Source: Nonlabens xylanidelens (GTDB taxonomy: Bacteria; Bacteroidota; Bacteroidia; Flavobacteriales; Flavobacteriaceae). From it: DNA of 64,000 bases. The stretch covers positions 434,001 to 498,000 of the forward strand of contig NZ_PTJE01000001.1 in NCBI RefSeq assembly GCF_002934445.1, given 5' to 3'. This document shows positions 34,064-43,353 of this stretch, one piece after another. The notes beneath the pieces were generated by a model, which had not been told where the DNA came from, ran no database searches, and saw only the letters and a list, made by a program, of their open reading frames with translations. Both the position numbers and the translations under genes were made by a program. Position 1 is the first letter of the stretch; each line of letters starts with the position of its first letter.

Positions 34064-36226
34064 TTACATTTTTACTTGAGATTTTACCTCTGGTAAAGTT
34101 TCATATCCCATATTAAATAGACCGAAACCATAGATATCTGTCCATTCTTGAATCTGTTGCTCGGTAGATTTTCCTGCGCCATGCCCAGCGTCTGTTTCTA
34201 TTCTTATTAGAGTAGGTGCATCACCTGCCTGCTTAGACTGCAGCTCTGCCGCAAACTTAAAGGAATGTGCTGGTACTACACGATCATCATGGTCTCCTGT
34301 GGTAACCATAGTTGCCGGATAAGAAACGCCTTCTTTAATGTTATGAAGTGGAGAATATCCTTTAAGGTATTCAAACATTTCTGGATTATCCTCGGCAGTT
34401 CCATAATCGTATGCCCAACCAGCACCTGCTGTGAATTTATTATAACGCAACATGTCTAGAACTCCTACTGCAGGAAAAGCAACTCCTGCTAGGTCTGGAC
34501 GTTGTGTCATAGTAGCTCCTACTAACAAACCACCATTAGAACCACCTTGAATAGCAAGGTGTTTTGTGTCTGTATATTTATTTTCTTTGAGCCATTCTCC
34601 TGCGGCTATAAAATCGTCAAATACGTTTTGTTTTTGCATTTTAGTCCCTTGGTCGTGCCATTTTTTACCATACTCTCCACCACCACGTAGGTTTGCAACG
34701 GCATAAACGCCACCCATTTCCATCCATGCTGCTCTAGTAACTGAAAAACCAGGATTAAGAGAAACATTAAAGCCTCCATAACCATATAGAATCGTTGGAT
34801 TCTTACCATCTAATACCATCCCTTTTTTGTAAGATATGATCATAGGTATTTTTGTACCATCTTTAGATGCATAGAAAACTTGTTTACTCTCAAAGTTGTC
34901 GCTATTGAACTTAATTTCTGGCTTGCGATATAACTCTGACGTTCCTTTTTCTATGTTGTATAAATAAGTACTACCTGGAGTTGTATAGTTAGTAAAGCTA
35001 TAATATAAAGTTGCGTCTTTTTCTTTTGCTCCAAAACCACCTACGTTACCTATTCCTGGTAGTTTTACTTCTCTTACTAAAGTACCATCATAACGGTATT
35101 GTTTTACTTGAGAAACCGCATCTACCATATATTCTGTAAAAATATACCCACCAGCAGTAGATGGAGATAACACATGCTCTGTTTCTGGAATGACATCTTT
35201 CCAAGTGTCCTGTGTAGGATTTGAAAAGTCTGTCATTACTATTCTTTTATTAGGTGCGTTGTAGTCGGTAACTAACCAGAGTTTTGTCCCTTCATTATGA
35301 AGTAAGTACGTATTGGTATCAAAATTATCTACCACAGCAACTAGAGGAGCATTAGGTTTATTTAATTCTTGCATCCACATTTTACCACCGTTAGTAGAGG
35401 TGCTACCTGAGATGACTAAGAATTTTTGATCTTTTGTAACACCACCGCCTATATATCTGTATTTCTGGTCTGGTGTACCACCAAATATGACTTTGTCTTC
35501 ACTTTGTGGAGTTCCTAATTTATGATAGTATAACTTATGCTGGTCTGTCATAGCACTTAACTCACTACCATCTGGTTTATCATAACTAGAATAGAAGAAA
35601 CCGTCATTTCCTTTCCATGACATACCTGAGAATTTTACATCTATGATGGTATCTCCCACTTGCTTCATGGACTTTACATCCATAACGATTACCTTTCTCC
35701 AGTCACTACCACCTTCACTTATAGAATAGGCAAATAAAGAACCGTCTTTTGTAAAACTAGTACCACCTAAAGAAGTGGTTCCTTTTTCACTAAATGTATT
35801 GGGATCTAGAAATACTTCAGCAGTTTCTGGATCGCTATCTTTCATATATCTATAAATAACGTACTGATTTTGTAAACCATCGTTCTTATAGAAATAAGCA
35901 TAATCTCCTTCTATAAATGGAGCGCCAACTTTCTCATAGTTCCACAGCTCAGTAAGTCTTTCTTTAATCTCATCTCTATATTTAATTTGAGATAAGAAGC
36001 CTTGAGTAGTTTTATTTTGATCTTTTACCCAATTACCTGTTTCTTCACTACGGTCATCTTCTAACCATCTATAAGGATCTGCTACTTCTGTACCGTGATA
36101 TACGTCTACGGTATCCACTTTTTTAGTTTGCGGATAAGTCATTGCCATACTTTTTTGTTCTTTCTTTTCTTCTTCACAAGAGATTAATGTTGCTAGAGCT
36201 GCTACTCCATAAAGCCATTTTTTCAT
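34064..36226 (-). CDS. Prolyl oligopeptidase family lipoprotein (S9A)
   Basis: This 720-residue protein has a lipoprotein signal (LATLISCEEE, Cys17), the N-terminal POP cap start (YPQTKKVDTVDVYHGTEVADPYRWLEDD), a beta-propeller, and a C-terminal hydrolase domain. The nucleophile is Ser563 in GGSNGG, the acid lies in GDHDDRVVP and the His is His682 in AGHGAGKS. It cleaves short peptides after proline, here from a membrane anchor in the envelope. It lies 2 bp after the T9SS cargo gene, so the two are co-transcribed. Confidence 0.95.
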   Translation of the reverse strand: MKKWLYGVAALATLISCEEEKKEQKSMAMTYPQTKKVDTVDVYHGTEVADPYRWLEDDRSEETGNWVKDQNKTTQGFLSQIKYRDEIKERLTELWNYEKVGAPFIEGDYAYFYKNDGLQNQYVIYRYMKDSDPETAEVFLDPNTFSEKGTTSLGGTSFTKDGSLFAYSISEGGSDWRKVIVMDVKSMKQVGDTIIDVKFSGMSWKGNDGFFYSSYDKPDGSELSAMTDQHKLYYHKLGTPQSEDKVIFGGTPDQKYRYIGGGVTKDQKFLVISGSTSTNGGKMWMQELNKPNAPLVAVVDNFDTNTYLLHNEGTKLWLVTDYNAPNKRIVMTDFSNPTQDTWKDVIPETEHVLSPSTAGGYIFTEYMVDAVSQVKQYRYDGTLVREVKLPGIGNVGGFGAKEKDATLYYSFTNYTTPGSTYLYNIEKGTSELYRKPEIKFNSDNFESKQVFYASKDGTKIPMIISYKKGMVLDGKNPTILYGYGGFNVSLNPGFSVTRAAWMEMGGVYAVANLRGGGEYGKKWHDQGTKMQKQNVFDDFIAAGEWLKENKYTDTKHLAIQGGSNGGLLVGATMTQRPDLAGVAFPAVGVLDMLRYNKFTAGAGWAYDYGTAEDNPEMFEYLKGYSPLHNIKEGVSYPATMVTTGDHDDRVVPAHSFKFAAELQSKQAGDAPTLIRIETDAGHGAGKSTEQQIQEWTDIYGFGLFNMGYETLPEVKSQVKM

Positions 36227-36228
36227 AA

Positions 36229-37533
36229 CTATTGTTTTATAAATTTAGAAGTTCTTTTACCTAAATCTGTAGTGATTTGAGCTAAATAGATTCCTGACTT
36301 CAATTGATTAGTGTTTATGATAGCACTTGTAGAAGTGGTTATCAAGCGACCATGTAAATCATATATATCGGTACTCAATATATTTTGATCTGTGGTGATT
36401 TCTAACTGTTCTTGAATAGTATTATGAACTAAAATTACGTCAAATCTATCTTCTATAGAGTTTTCACTAAGTACATTTCCTGTATAGGTAAATACACCTT
36501 GACCAGTAGTTGCGTTACTAAAACTACCGCTATAACCTACTGTGGTATTAAAAAAGACATTATCTACATGTTGATCTGTATCGATATTAATCCATGTAAC
36601 ACCATCATCACGAGAGTAAGAACTACCTGCAAAACTCACTTCACCACCTGTACTCACCATACTGGTAGTATTAGGAATGTAGGTAATGGCACCACCATAA
36701 GGTGCGCCGGTACCTGATAAGACTATAGTCGTCCAGTTTGCTCCTGCATCTGTAGATCGGTATAAATTTCCTGAATTATCTTGAATAACACCTCTAGTTG
36801 CGGTTGCAAAAGAGATATCTCCAGAAATAGCTGTCCCGCCAAAATTGCTTAGTGGAGATTGATACACACTCCAACTCACACCTCTATCTGCAGAATGAAC
36901 GATACGTCCTGCGCTGGTGGTAAACCATATACTATTTCCTGAATAGGCAAATTGTGCTAAAAATCCTGTCTCATTACTCAACGGACTCGGTAAGCTTGAA
37001 GAAGGGATTCTGGTATAAGTGGCACCTCCATCATTAGAGCTGTAAATTTCCCAGTATCCATTTGCTGGGTCTCCTATTGCAAGACCATTATTTGCATCAA
37101 AATAATGAACTACATTAGGAAAACTCGTAGCCGAATTAAAAGCTGCGCCTGTCTGTTGTGTCCATGTCATACCTGCGTCTATAGTTTTCCAAATACCACC
37201 TTGTTGTCCTGCTTGCCTAGGATGAGCAGCTACAAAAGCTGTAGTGCCATCTACACCACTCACATCAGAAATACCTAAACCGGTATCTCCCAGGTCAAAG
37301 GAACCTGCACTCCAAGTATTACCAGAGTCATCTGTTTTAGAAAACTGTTGTACATTATTTATAGTATTCACACCATCATAAGCAATGGCCCATGCTACAT
37401 TTTCATCAACTACATGAAATCTATTTAAACCGGTTAGGTTATTCGCAAATCCAGAAGAGTTTTCTGTCCAGAATTGTGCATGAACTACAAAACAAAAGGA
37501 TACTAAAAAACCAGTGAGTATTTTTTTAAACAT
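36229..37533 (-). CDS. T9SS cargo protein with BNR/YCF48-like repeats
   Basis: This 434-residue protein has a signal peptide (ending FVVHAQF) and repeated propeller motifs with SADRGVSWSVY, STDAGANWTTI and SNDGGATYTRI (BNR/YCF48-like). The C-terminal T9SS type A sorting domain (about 360-434, TDIYDLHGRLI, LKSGIYLAQITT, FIKQ) directs it across the outer membrane. The ligand is unknown. A 15-bp inverted repeat spans its start codon. The prolyl oligopeptidase gene follows 2 bp downstream. Confidence 0.9.
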   Translation of the reverse strand: MFKKILTGFLVSFCFVVHAQFWTENSSGFANNLTGLNRFHVVDENVAWAIAYDGVNTINNVQQFSKTDDSGNTWSAGSFDLGDTGLGISDVSGVDGTTAFVAAHPRQAGQQGGIWKTIDAGMTWTQQTGAAFNSATSFPNVVHYFDANNGLAIGDPANGYWEIYSSNDGGATYTRIPSSSLPSPLSNETGFLAQFAYSGNSIWFTTSAGRIVHSADRGVSWSVYQSPLSNFGGTAISGDISFATATRGVIQDNSGNLYRSTDAGANWTTIVLSGTGAPYGGAITYIPNTTSMVSTGGEVSFAGSSYSRDDGVTWINIDTDQHVDNVFFNTTVGYSGSFSNATTGQGVFTYTGNVLSENSIEDRFDVILVHNTIQEQLEITTDQNILSTDIYDLHGRLITTSTSAIINTNQLKSGIYLAQITTDLGKRTSKFIKQ

Positions 37534-37579
37534 AACTTATAACGTTAGATACGTAAAGTTAGATAAAAATACTCACTGG
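37511..37579 (-). promoter_or_regulatory. Perfect 15-bp inverted repeat straddling a start codon
   Basis: The arms CCAGTGAGTATTTTT (37511-37525) and AAAAATACTCACTGG (37565-37579) pair perfectly around a 39-base loop containing the ATG at 37531-37533. On the minus strand six T follow the last arm, so asd readthrough RNA could form a terminator whose distal arm is the first codons of the next gene. A start inside the loop (near-box TAACTTTA, about 37552-37559) would avoid it. Confidence 0.6.
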
Positions 37580-37598
37580 CTTGTTAAAGGATGTCTTT

Positions 37599-38588
37599 TT
37601 AAACTAAATCATTCGCTATAAGGTATTCTGCGATTTGAACAGCGTTAGTAGCAGCACCTTTTCTAAGGTTATCTGACACGATCCACATATTAACGGTATT
37701 TTCTTGAGAATAATCTCTTCTTATACGGCCTACAAAGACGTCATCTTTTCCATGTGCCATTAAAGGCATAGGATATACATTAACATCTACATTATCTTGT
37801 ACTGTAATACCAGGTGTATCTGACAATAATTTTCTAACAGCAGACTCATCAAATTCATTTCTAAATTCTACATTCACACTCTCTGAATGTCCACCTACTA
37901 CAGGAATACGTACCGCAGTTGCAGTAACAGCGATGGTTCTATCGTCTAAGATTTTTTGAGTTTCATTAACCAGTTTCATCTCTTCTTTTGTGTATCCGTT
38001 TTCTTCAAATACGTCACAGTGAGGAATGGCATTTTTATGAATCTGGTAAGGATAAGCCATAGGACCTTTTTTACCTTGAAATTCATTTTCTAGTTGTTCC
38101 ACTGCTTTTACACCAGTACCTGTGATGGACTGATATGTAGAGATAACTAATCTTTTTATACCGTATTTCTTATGAAGTGGCGACATAGTAGCCACCATCT
38201 GGATAGTAGAACAATTAGGATTTGCTATAATTTTATCTTCCTTAGTAAGAGAAGCAGCATTTATTTCTGGAACGATAAGTTTCTTATCTGCATCCATTCT
38301 AAAAGCACTAGAATTATCTATAACGGTTGTTCCTACTGCAGCAAACTGTGGAGCAAATTCTAAACTCACAGAACCACCAGCAGAAAACAGAGCTATATCT
38401 GGTTTCATCTCAATAGCCTGTTTCATACTTACTACCTTATACTGTTTATTCTTAAAGGTAACCTCAGTACCAACAGATTTTTCTGAGGCAACTGGTATAA
38501 GAGTTGAAACATTTAGGTTGCGTTCTTCAAGGATACGCAGCATGACCTGGCCTACCATACCGGTAACACCTACTACAGCTATTTTCAT
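37599..38588 (-). CDS. asd: Aspartate-semialdehyde dehydrogenase
   Basis: This 329-residue protein has the NADP site GVTGMVGQ at residue 8. The catalytic Cys126 is in NPNCSTIQ and His234 is in GGHSESVNVEF. It reduces aspartyl phosphate to the semialdehyde on the route to lysine, diaminopimelate, threonine and methionine. It appears monocistronic: a long-loop hairpin follows its stop. Confidence 0.97.
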   Translation of the reverse strand: MKIAVVGVTGMVGQVMLRILEERNLNVSTLIPVASEKSVGTEVTFKNKQYKVVSMKQAIEMKPDIALFSAGGSVSLEFAPQFAAVGTTVIDNSSAFRMDADKKLIVPEINAASLTKEDKIIANPNCSTIQMVATMSPLHKKYGIKRLVISTYQSITGTGVKAVEQLENEFQGKKGPMAYPYQIHKNAIPHCDVFEENGYTKEEMKLVNETQKILDDRTIAVTATAVRIPVVGGHSESVNVEFRNEFDESAVRKLLSDTPGITVQDNVDVNVYPMPLMAHGKDDVFVGRIRRDYSQENTVNMWIVSDNLRKGAATNAVQIAEYLIANDLV

Positions 38589-38721
38589 TATTTTAAATTT
38601 AGGAAGTAAAAGTATATAGTCAGACCTTCTTAACCATACAATTATCCAATATTTTCAATTTTGCACAAATTGTTTAATAATTAACAAATGTGACTTACCA
38701 GCATACTTATTAAGCACAAAA

Positions 38722-38751
38722 AAACCGCCTTATCTTACAATAAGGCGGTTT
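38722..38751 (-). terminator. Terminator after mscL
   Basis: A perfect 12-bp stem, AAACCGCCTTAT with ATAAGGCGGTTT, loop of six, 25 bp beyond the mscL stop. The A run on the plus strand becomes the T tail on the minus strand. Confidence 0.88.
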
Positions 38752-38775
38752 AATAAGTAGGTTAAAACCTATATA

Positions 38776-39186
38776 TTATTTTTGCGTTTTGATAGCATCA
38801 CGTATCTCTGCAAGTAATTTTTCTTCAGCTGAAGGTCCTGCTGGTGCTGGAGCCTCTACTGGTTTCTTAGTTTTGTTATAAGCTTTTACAATCATGAAAA
38901 GTACAAAACCAACAATGATTAAAGAGATAATTGTATTTACCCAAGCACCATATAAAATAGCATTTTCTGGTTTAGTGATTACACCATCTGCACCTACCAT
39001 TGCTTCAGTTAGTACTACCTTCATATCTTTGAAGTCTACTCCACCAGCAAAATGTCCTATAATAGGCATCATGATAAGGTCTACAAATCCTTTTACTACT
39101 GCACCTATTGCTCCTGCAAGGATAACTGCTACTGCTAGGTCTATGACATTACCTGTCATGATAAAACTCTTAAATTCTTTAAGCAT
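38776..39186 (-). CDS. mscL: Large-conductance mechanosensitive channel
   Basis: This 136-residue protein has the MscL start MLKEFKSFIMTGNVIDLAVAVILAGAIG with the first membrane helix, then DLIMMPIIG, a periplasmic loop, and a second helix (INTIISLIIVGFVLFMIVKAY) with a charged C-terminal bundle. It opens under membrane tension to release solutes during osmotic downshock. Confidence 0.97.
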   Translation of the reverse strand: MLKEFKSFIMTGNVIDLAVAVILAGAIGAVVKGFVDLIMMPIIGHFAGGVDFKDMKVVLTEAMVGADGVITKPENAILYGAWVNTIISLIIVGFVLFMIVKAYNKTKKPVEAPAPAGPSAEEKLLAEIRDAIKTQK

Positions 39187-39216
39187 CTTTTTGATTATTT
39201 AGTTAAAATGATACTG

Positions 39217-39224
39217 CAAATTTA
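39217..39224 (-). promoter_or_regulatory. -7 promoter box of mscL
   Basis: The minus strand reads TAAATTTG (TAnnTTTG), about 30 nt ahead of the mscL ATG. Confidence 0.5.
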
Positions 39225-39308
39225 ATTTATTTAAACCTGTTAACAAAAACTTAAGAAAAAATGGTTGCACTCAGAAACAAAAATCAGACGTTATACATCT
39301 ATTACCGA

Positions 39309-40418
39309 TTAATTACTTAAATAAACACGTTTTACTCTTTTCTGGATTCCGGTAAGTAATTCATATGATATTGTACCAGCATCTTCAGCCATTTGTCTTG
39401 AAGTATGTACTTGTGGATCAAAAATGACAACCTCGTCACCTACGCTTGCTTCTATACCAGTAATATCTATCATTAACATGTCCATACATATAATACCTAA
39501 TGTAGGTGCTGCATGCCCATTAACTTGAACTTTTAATTTTCCATAACCATAAATACGGTTAATACCGTCACCATGACCTATAGCTACTACTGCATAAGTA
39601 GTACGATCCTTTGCCACAAACATGCGGTTATAACTCACCGTTTCTCCAGCTTCGATGGTTCTAATTTGTGAGATGTTAGAGATTAAAGTACCTATAGGTT
39701 TTAAATGCTTATCAAATTTTAAATCATTACCAAAACCATAAAGCCCTATCCCAGATCTTACCATACTAAAATGCGCACTCTTAAAATTGAGTATGCCACT
39801 GGTATTTGATTCATGTTTGAGAATTTCATAGCCTAGTACATCTTGCATTCTATCTGCTAGTTTTTCAAAGAGCAAGATTTGTTTATTAGTAAACGCCTCT
39901 TCATCTAAATCTTCACTCGCTGCAAGATGCGACTGTAGTCCTCTTACTTTTATTTCTGGAGAGGACTTTATTTTATCTAGCACTTTATCTAGATCTACCG
40001 CATCTATTCCTATACGATTTAATCCTGTGTTAAACTCTATATGTATGGGATAAGACTGTTGGTTTTTCGCTTTCGCGAAAGCGGTAAAAGCATCCAGCAT
40101 TTCTACACTATAAATAACTGGTTCTAGACAGCGATCTATACATATCTCTAAATTGTGCTGTTGTGCATGTAAAACTAAAATAGGTTTAACAATCTTATTA
40201 TTTCTTAACTCTACCGCTTCTTCTACATAAGCAGTGGCAAAATAATCTGTACCTAAATCTTGTAATTTTTGTGCTACTTCTACAATACCATGACCATAGG
40301 CGTTTGCCTTAACGACCGATATAAATTTTGTGCCGTGGTCTAATTTGCTGCGTAAATAATGGTAATTATGCTCTAAGGCATTAAGATTCACTTCTAGCCT
40401 CGTACCCTTTGGTTGCAT
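39309..40418 (-). CDS. alr: Alanine racemase
   Basis: This 369-residue protein has the PLP lysine Lys37 in VVKANAYGHG, the HIEFNTGLNRIG segment, GIGLYGFG and the catalytic Tyr region VSYNRMF, with ICMDMLMID near the end. It makes D-alanine for peptidoglycan. It is a stand-alone enzyme, not the MurF fusion seen in some Bacteroidetes. Residues 113-117 (AFAKA) are encoded by a palindrome copy. It lies 2 bp after tdk. Confidence 0.96.
   Translation of the reverse strand: MQPKGTRLEVNLNALEHNYHYLRSKLDHGTKFISVVKANAYGHGIVEVAQKLQDLGTDYFATAYVEEAVELRNNKIVKPILVLHAQQHNLEICIDRCLEPVIYSVEMLDAFTAFAKAKNQQSYPIHIEFNTGLNRIGIDAVDLDKVLDKIKSSPEIKVRGLQSHLAASEDLDEEAFTNKQILLFEKLADRMQDVLGYEILKHESNTSGILNFKSAHFSMVRSGIGLYGFGNDLKFDKHLKPIGTLISNISQIRTIEAGETVSYNRMFVAKDRTTYAVVAIGHGDGINRIYGYGKLKVQVNGHAAPTLGIICMDMLMIDITGIEASVGDEVVIFDPQVHTSRQMAEDAGTISYELLTGIQKRVKRVYLSN
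40068..40083. repeat. 16-bp palindrome copy 12 (exact, coding)
   Basis: Exact CGCTTTCGCGAAAGCG in alr, encoding AFAKA in a helix of the barrel domain. Confidence 0.97.
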
Positions 40419-40420
40419 TT

Positions 40421-41056
40421 TTATGATAAATTTTTATCGTTTACTTCTTCTACATCCACATCCATATCCTTCACCTTATTTGCTATCATCGCTTTATAAT
40501 ATGCTGCGCGACTTAATGGTTCATATTCCTGTTGTTCACCTAGCATGACCACATCTTCGTCTGCCGTTTTACGGTAAGAATATTGAGCGAGATTACCTGT
40601 TCTGGTGCATACTGCATGCACTTTGGTAACATACTCTGCTGTTGCCATAAGTGCCGGCATAGGACCGAATGGATTTCCTTTAAAATCCATATCTAGTCCA
40701 GCAACGATCACTCTTATACCACGATTAGCCAATGCATTGCACACCGCTACTATCTCGTCGTCAAAGAATTGAGCCTCATCTATTCCTACTACCTGGCAGT
40801 CATTTGCTAGTAAAGGAATATTTGCTGCTGCAGGAACTGGTGTACTTTGAATCTCATTAGAATCGTGAGATACCACCATCTCCTCATCATATCGCACATC
40901 TATAGCAGGTTTAAAAATTTCTACTTTTTGTTGCGCAAACTGTGCTCGTTTTAAACGTCTTATAAGTTCTTCTGTCTTACCAGAGAACATAGATCCACAA
41001 ATTACCTCGATCCAGCCGAATTGCTCTTCATGATTAACGGTATTTTCTAGAAACAT
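40421..41056 (-). CDS. tdk: Thymidine kinase
   Basis: This protein has about 211 residues from ATG 41054-41056. The longer frame begins at a TTG (41110) that is part of the -7 box, so it cannot be the start. Walker A is [10 protein letters not shown], followed by [20 protein letters not shown] and a lasso ([13 protein letters not shown]). It phosphorylates thymidine in nucleotide salvage. One Cys of the usual zinc site is visible (VCTRTG) and the later CxxC pair is absent, as in some Bacteroidetes enzymes. Confidence 0.94.
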   Translation of the reverse strand: MFLENTVNHEEQFGWIEVICGSMFSGKTEELIRRLKRAQFAQQKVEIFKPAIDVRYDEEMVVSHDSNEIQSTPVPAAANIPLLANDCQVVGIDEAQFFDDEIVAVCNALANRGIRVIVAGLDMDFKGNPFGPMPALMATAEYVTKVHAVCTRTGNLAQYSYRKTADEDVVMLGEQQEYEPLSRAAYYKAMIANKVKDMDVDVEEVNDKNLS

Positions 41057-41107
41057 TTTGTAATTTACAGGCGTTAAAAGTGGGATGCATTTCCCATTTT
41101 GAGAATT

Positions 41108-41115
41108 CAAAAATA
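41108..41115 (-). promoter_or_regulatory. -7 promoter box of tdk-alr
   Basis: The minus strand reads TATTTTTG (TAnnTTTG). It predicts a leader of about 45 nt before ATG 41056 and overlaps the alternative TTG start. Confidence 0.58.
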
Positions 41116-41143
41116 CAAATAAACCAGCGGCAATAATCCCAAT

Positions 41144-42043
41144 ATGAAAAAGAAAATAGCAGCAGATCTTACTAGCCTAGCACACCGTATTCTACAACTG
41201 AAGAAAAAGGACGATGTGAATGAGCTACAAGCCATTGCCAAAGAATTATATGAAAAGCTTACCGTTCTTGCCTTTACAGAAAAACATTTTGCCGATGTGC
41301 AGCCCACTGCTGGTGATGCAGAAATAGAACGCAGACTCTCAAATGCATTTACCGAGGCACAAGAAGACGTAGATTCTATTACTGGAGAGGTAGAGCAAGT
41401 AATGGAAGACACACAAGAAGAGGTAGAAGATGCTTTTGCAAACAATGATCTAAGTGAACTTTTCATGCCTAATGGTGAGGATACTAGAGAAGAAATAGAA
41501 TTACCAGGAATATCTACCATACAAAAAATGGTGGTAGAAATGCCTGATGAAGTTCCTGAAACTAGTGCTCAAATTGAAATTCCAGAAATTAAAACACCTG
41601 AACCAGAACCTATAAAAGTAGAAACACCAGAGGTAGAGAAGACAGAAGAAGCAAAACCTGTAGTAGATGAAAAAATAGTAATTCCAGATGTAAAGAAATA
41701 TACAAAGAACGATCTAGAAGAAATCACTGCAGATTTTCAAACTATGCCCGTTTTTGAGCGTAAAGTAAATGACACTAATGCAAGCGATAAACCTCTATCC
41801 CTTAATGACCGTTTAAATCGCGGTCTTAAAATAGGTATGAATGACCGTCTAGGTTTTATTAAGCACCTTTTTAACGGTAGCGACCAGGATTTTAATCGCG
41901 TGATATCGCAATTAAATACCATGACTACTTTTAACGATGCATACAGTTTTATAGACACTATGGTGAAACCAGATTACAATAATTGGGAAGGAAAAGATGC
42001 CTATGCAGACCGTTTTCTAGAATTAGTAGAAAGGAATTACTAG
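41144..42043 (+). CDS. Glu-rich conserved hypothetical protein
   Basis: This 299-residue soluble protein is divergent from tdk. Residues 1-85 are helical ([28 protein letters not shown]), 85-215 form a Glu- and Pro-rich low-complexity linker, and the C-terminal 90 residues form a compact domain ([46 protein letters not shown]). I recall this C-terminal module from other flavobacterial proteins without a function. It has no signal peptide and no catalytic motif. Confidence 0.82.
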   Translation: MKKKIAADLTSLAHRILQLKKKDDVNELQAIAKELYEKLTVLAFTEKHFADVQPTAGDAEIERRLSNAFTEAQEDVDSITGEVEQVMEDTQEEVEDAFANNDLSELFMPNGEDTREEIELPGISTIQKMVVEMPDEVPETSAQIEIPEIKTPEPEPIKVETPEVEKTEEAKPVVDEKIVIPDVKKYTKNDLEEITADFQTMPVFERKVNDTNASDKPLSLNDRLNRGLKIGMNDRLGFIKHLFNGSDQDFNRVISQLNTMTTFNDAYSFIDTMVKPDYNNWEGKDAYADRFLELVERNY

Positions 42044-42066
42044 CCCTTAAAAATATTTAAATTTAT

Positions 42067-42095
42067 AAAAGCAGGATTGAGGTCTTGCTTTTTTT
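42067..42095 (+). terminator. Terminator after the Glu-rich gene
   Basis: AAAAGCAGGA pairs with TCTTGCTTTT (one G-U) around TTGAGG, followed by more T. It lies 23 bp beyond the stop. Confidence 0.75.
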
Positions 42096-42101
42096 GGATT
42101 C

Positions 42102-42117
42102 CGTTTTCGCGAAAGCG
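42102..42117. repeat. Palindrome copy 13 (15 of 16, intergenic)
   Basis: CGTTTTCGCGAAAGCG, one base from the consensus, in the gap between the Glu-rich gene terminator and the ABC gene. Confidence 0.85.
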
Positions 42118-42186
42118 AGACAACCATTAAATATTATATCATAACTTACTTAAATTGAGTTACATATAATTAAACCAACCCTAATT

Positions 42187-43341
42187 ATGTCATTATACCT
42201 ACAAAGACTGGAAGAGGTGAAAAGCTTCTTTGATAATAAAGATACTGTTCTAGGCTATCGCAAGCTTATGGATTGCGCGATGGACACTCAAGATATGGAC
42301 GTCTATAAAAAAATGATTGCTCTTACCGACTGGAAAGAACAACATGTAAATAATGAGACCGGATTAATCTCTAGATCTATGGAGGTTTTGAGTCTGTTAC
42401 AAACTAAAAAGGTAGAACCTGCATCTACTCAAGGCCCTGTAATAACAGCTAGTGATATTACTAAAACTTATGGTAGAAGCGGTTTTCAACTAGGACCGGT
42501 TTCTATAGATATTAAAAAAGGACATATTTATGGACTGGTAGGAGAAAATGGTAATGGTAAAACTACCTTACTGCGCATTCTAGCTAGAGAGCTTAATAAT
42601 ACGAGTGGTTCCTTAAACTATGTATTTAAAGAAGATATTGCCTCTGACTATGACCTGCGTGCAAAATTAGTTTACATACCGCAACGCACAGCAACCTGGT
42701 ACGGTAGCCTTAAGGATAATCTCAAATTTGTTCTTTCTAATTACGGCGTTGCTCCAGAGGAAAATGAGACTCGTGTTCTCATGATGATTGCTAGACTAGG
42801 TCTATGGAATTATAAACAGCTTAAATGGAGTGAACTTTCTTCTGGTTACAAAATGCGATTTGAACTGGCTAGAACGTTACTACGCAAACCAGAGGTCATG
42901 CTATTAGATGAGCCACTGGCAAATCTAGATGTACTAGCCCAACAGGTAGTTCTAGAGGATTTAAAATCTATATGCAACTCGGTAGTAAATCCTATTGCTT
43001 TAATTTTAAGTTCACAGCAGTTGTATGAAGTAGAAAAAGTATCTGATAAAGTGATTTACCTTAAAAATGGTCAGTATACAGATAACAATGCTAGTTTTAA
43101 AGGTGAGACTCTCGATCAATTAATTATAGAAATAGATAGTACCAGCGATAGAGAAGCGATTAAAAAAGCCTTTGAAAATTTACCTATTGAGAAACTAGTT
43201 TATAATGGTGGTGTTTACCTAGCTTATTTTGCTGGTGACACACAATTTTATCGTGTACTCTATGCTCTAGGTGCTGCCCAAATAGAGGTTACTTACATAC
43301 GTAACATATCGAGTTCTACTAGAAGATTCTTTGTTTCCTAA
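42187..43341 (+). CDS. ABC ATPase with an N-terminal helical extension
   Basis: This 384-residue protein has about 90 N-terminal residues that precede the ATPase core and look helical (YLQRLEEVKSFFDNKDTVLGYRKLMDCAMD). The core has Walker A GENGNGKTT, Q-loop PQRTATWYGSL, signature LSSGYKMR (an unusual LSSGY for LSGGQ), Walker B VMLLDEPLANLD and a switch position with Ser-Gln instead of His (LSSQQLYEVE). The missing switch His suggests altered hydrolysis. A short C-terminal domain follows. The membrane partner is 12 bp downstream. Confidence 0.88.
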   Translation: MSLYLQRLEEVKSFFDNKDTVLGYRKLMDCAMDTQDMDVYKKMIALTDWKEQHVNNETGLISRSMEVLSLLQTKKVEPASTQGPVITASDITKTYGRSGFQLGPVSIDIKKGHIYGLVGENGNGKTTLLRILARELNNTSGSLNYVFKEDIASDYDLRAKLVYIPQRTATWYGSLKDNLKFVLSNYGVAPEENETRVLMMIARLGLWNYKQLKWSELSSGYKMRFELARTLLRKPEVMLLDEPLANLDVLAQQVVLEDLKSICNSVVNPIALILSSQQLYEVEKVSDKVIYLKNGQYTDNNASFKGETLDQLIIEIDSTSDREAIKKAFENLPIEKLVYNGGVYLAYFAGDTQFYRVLYALGAAQIEVTYIRNISSSTRRFFVS

Positions 43342-43353
43342 TCCAGCCAAATC

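Noticed and set aside
41057-41110. Longer tdk start (TTG at 41110)
   Set aside because: That TTG is part of the -7 promoter box, upstream of the expected RNA start.
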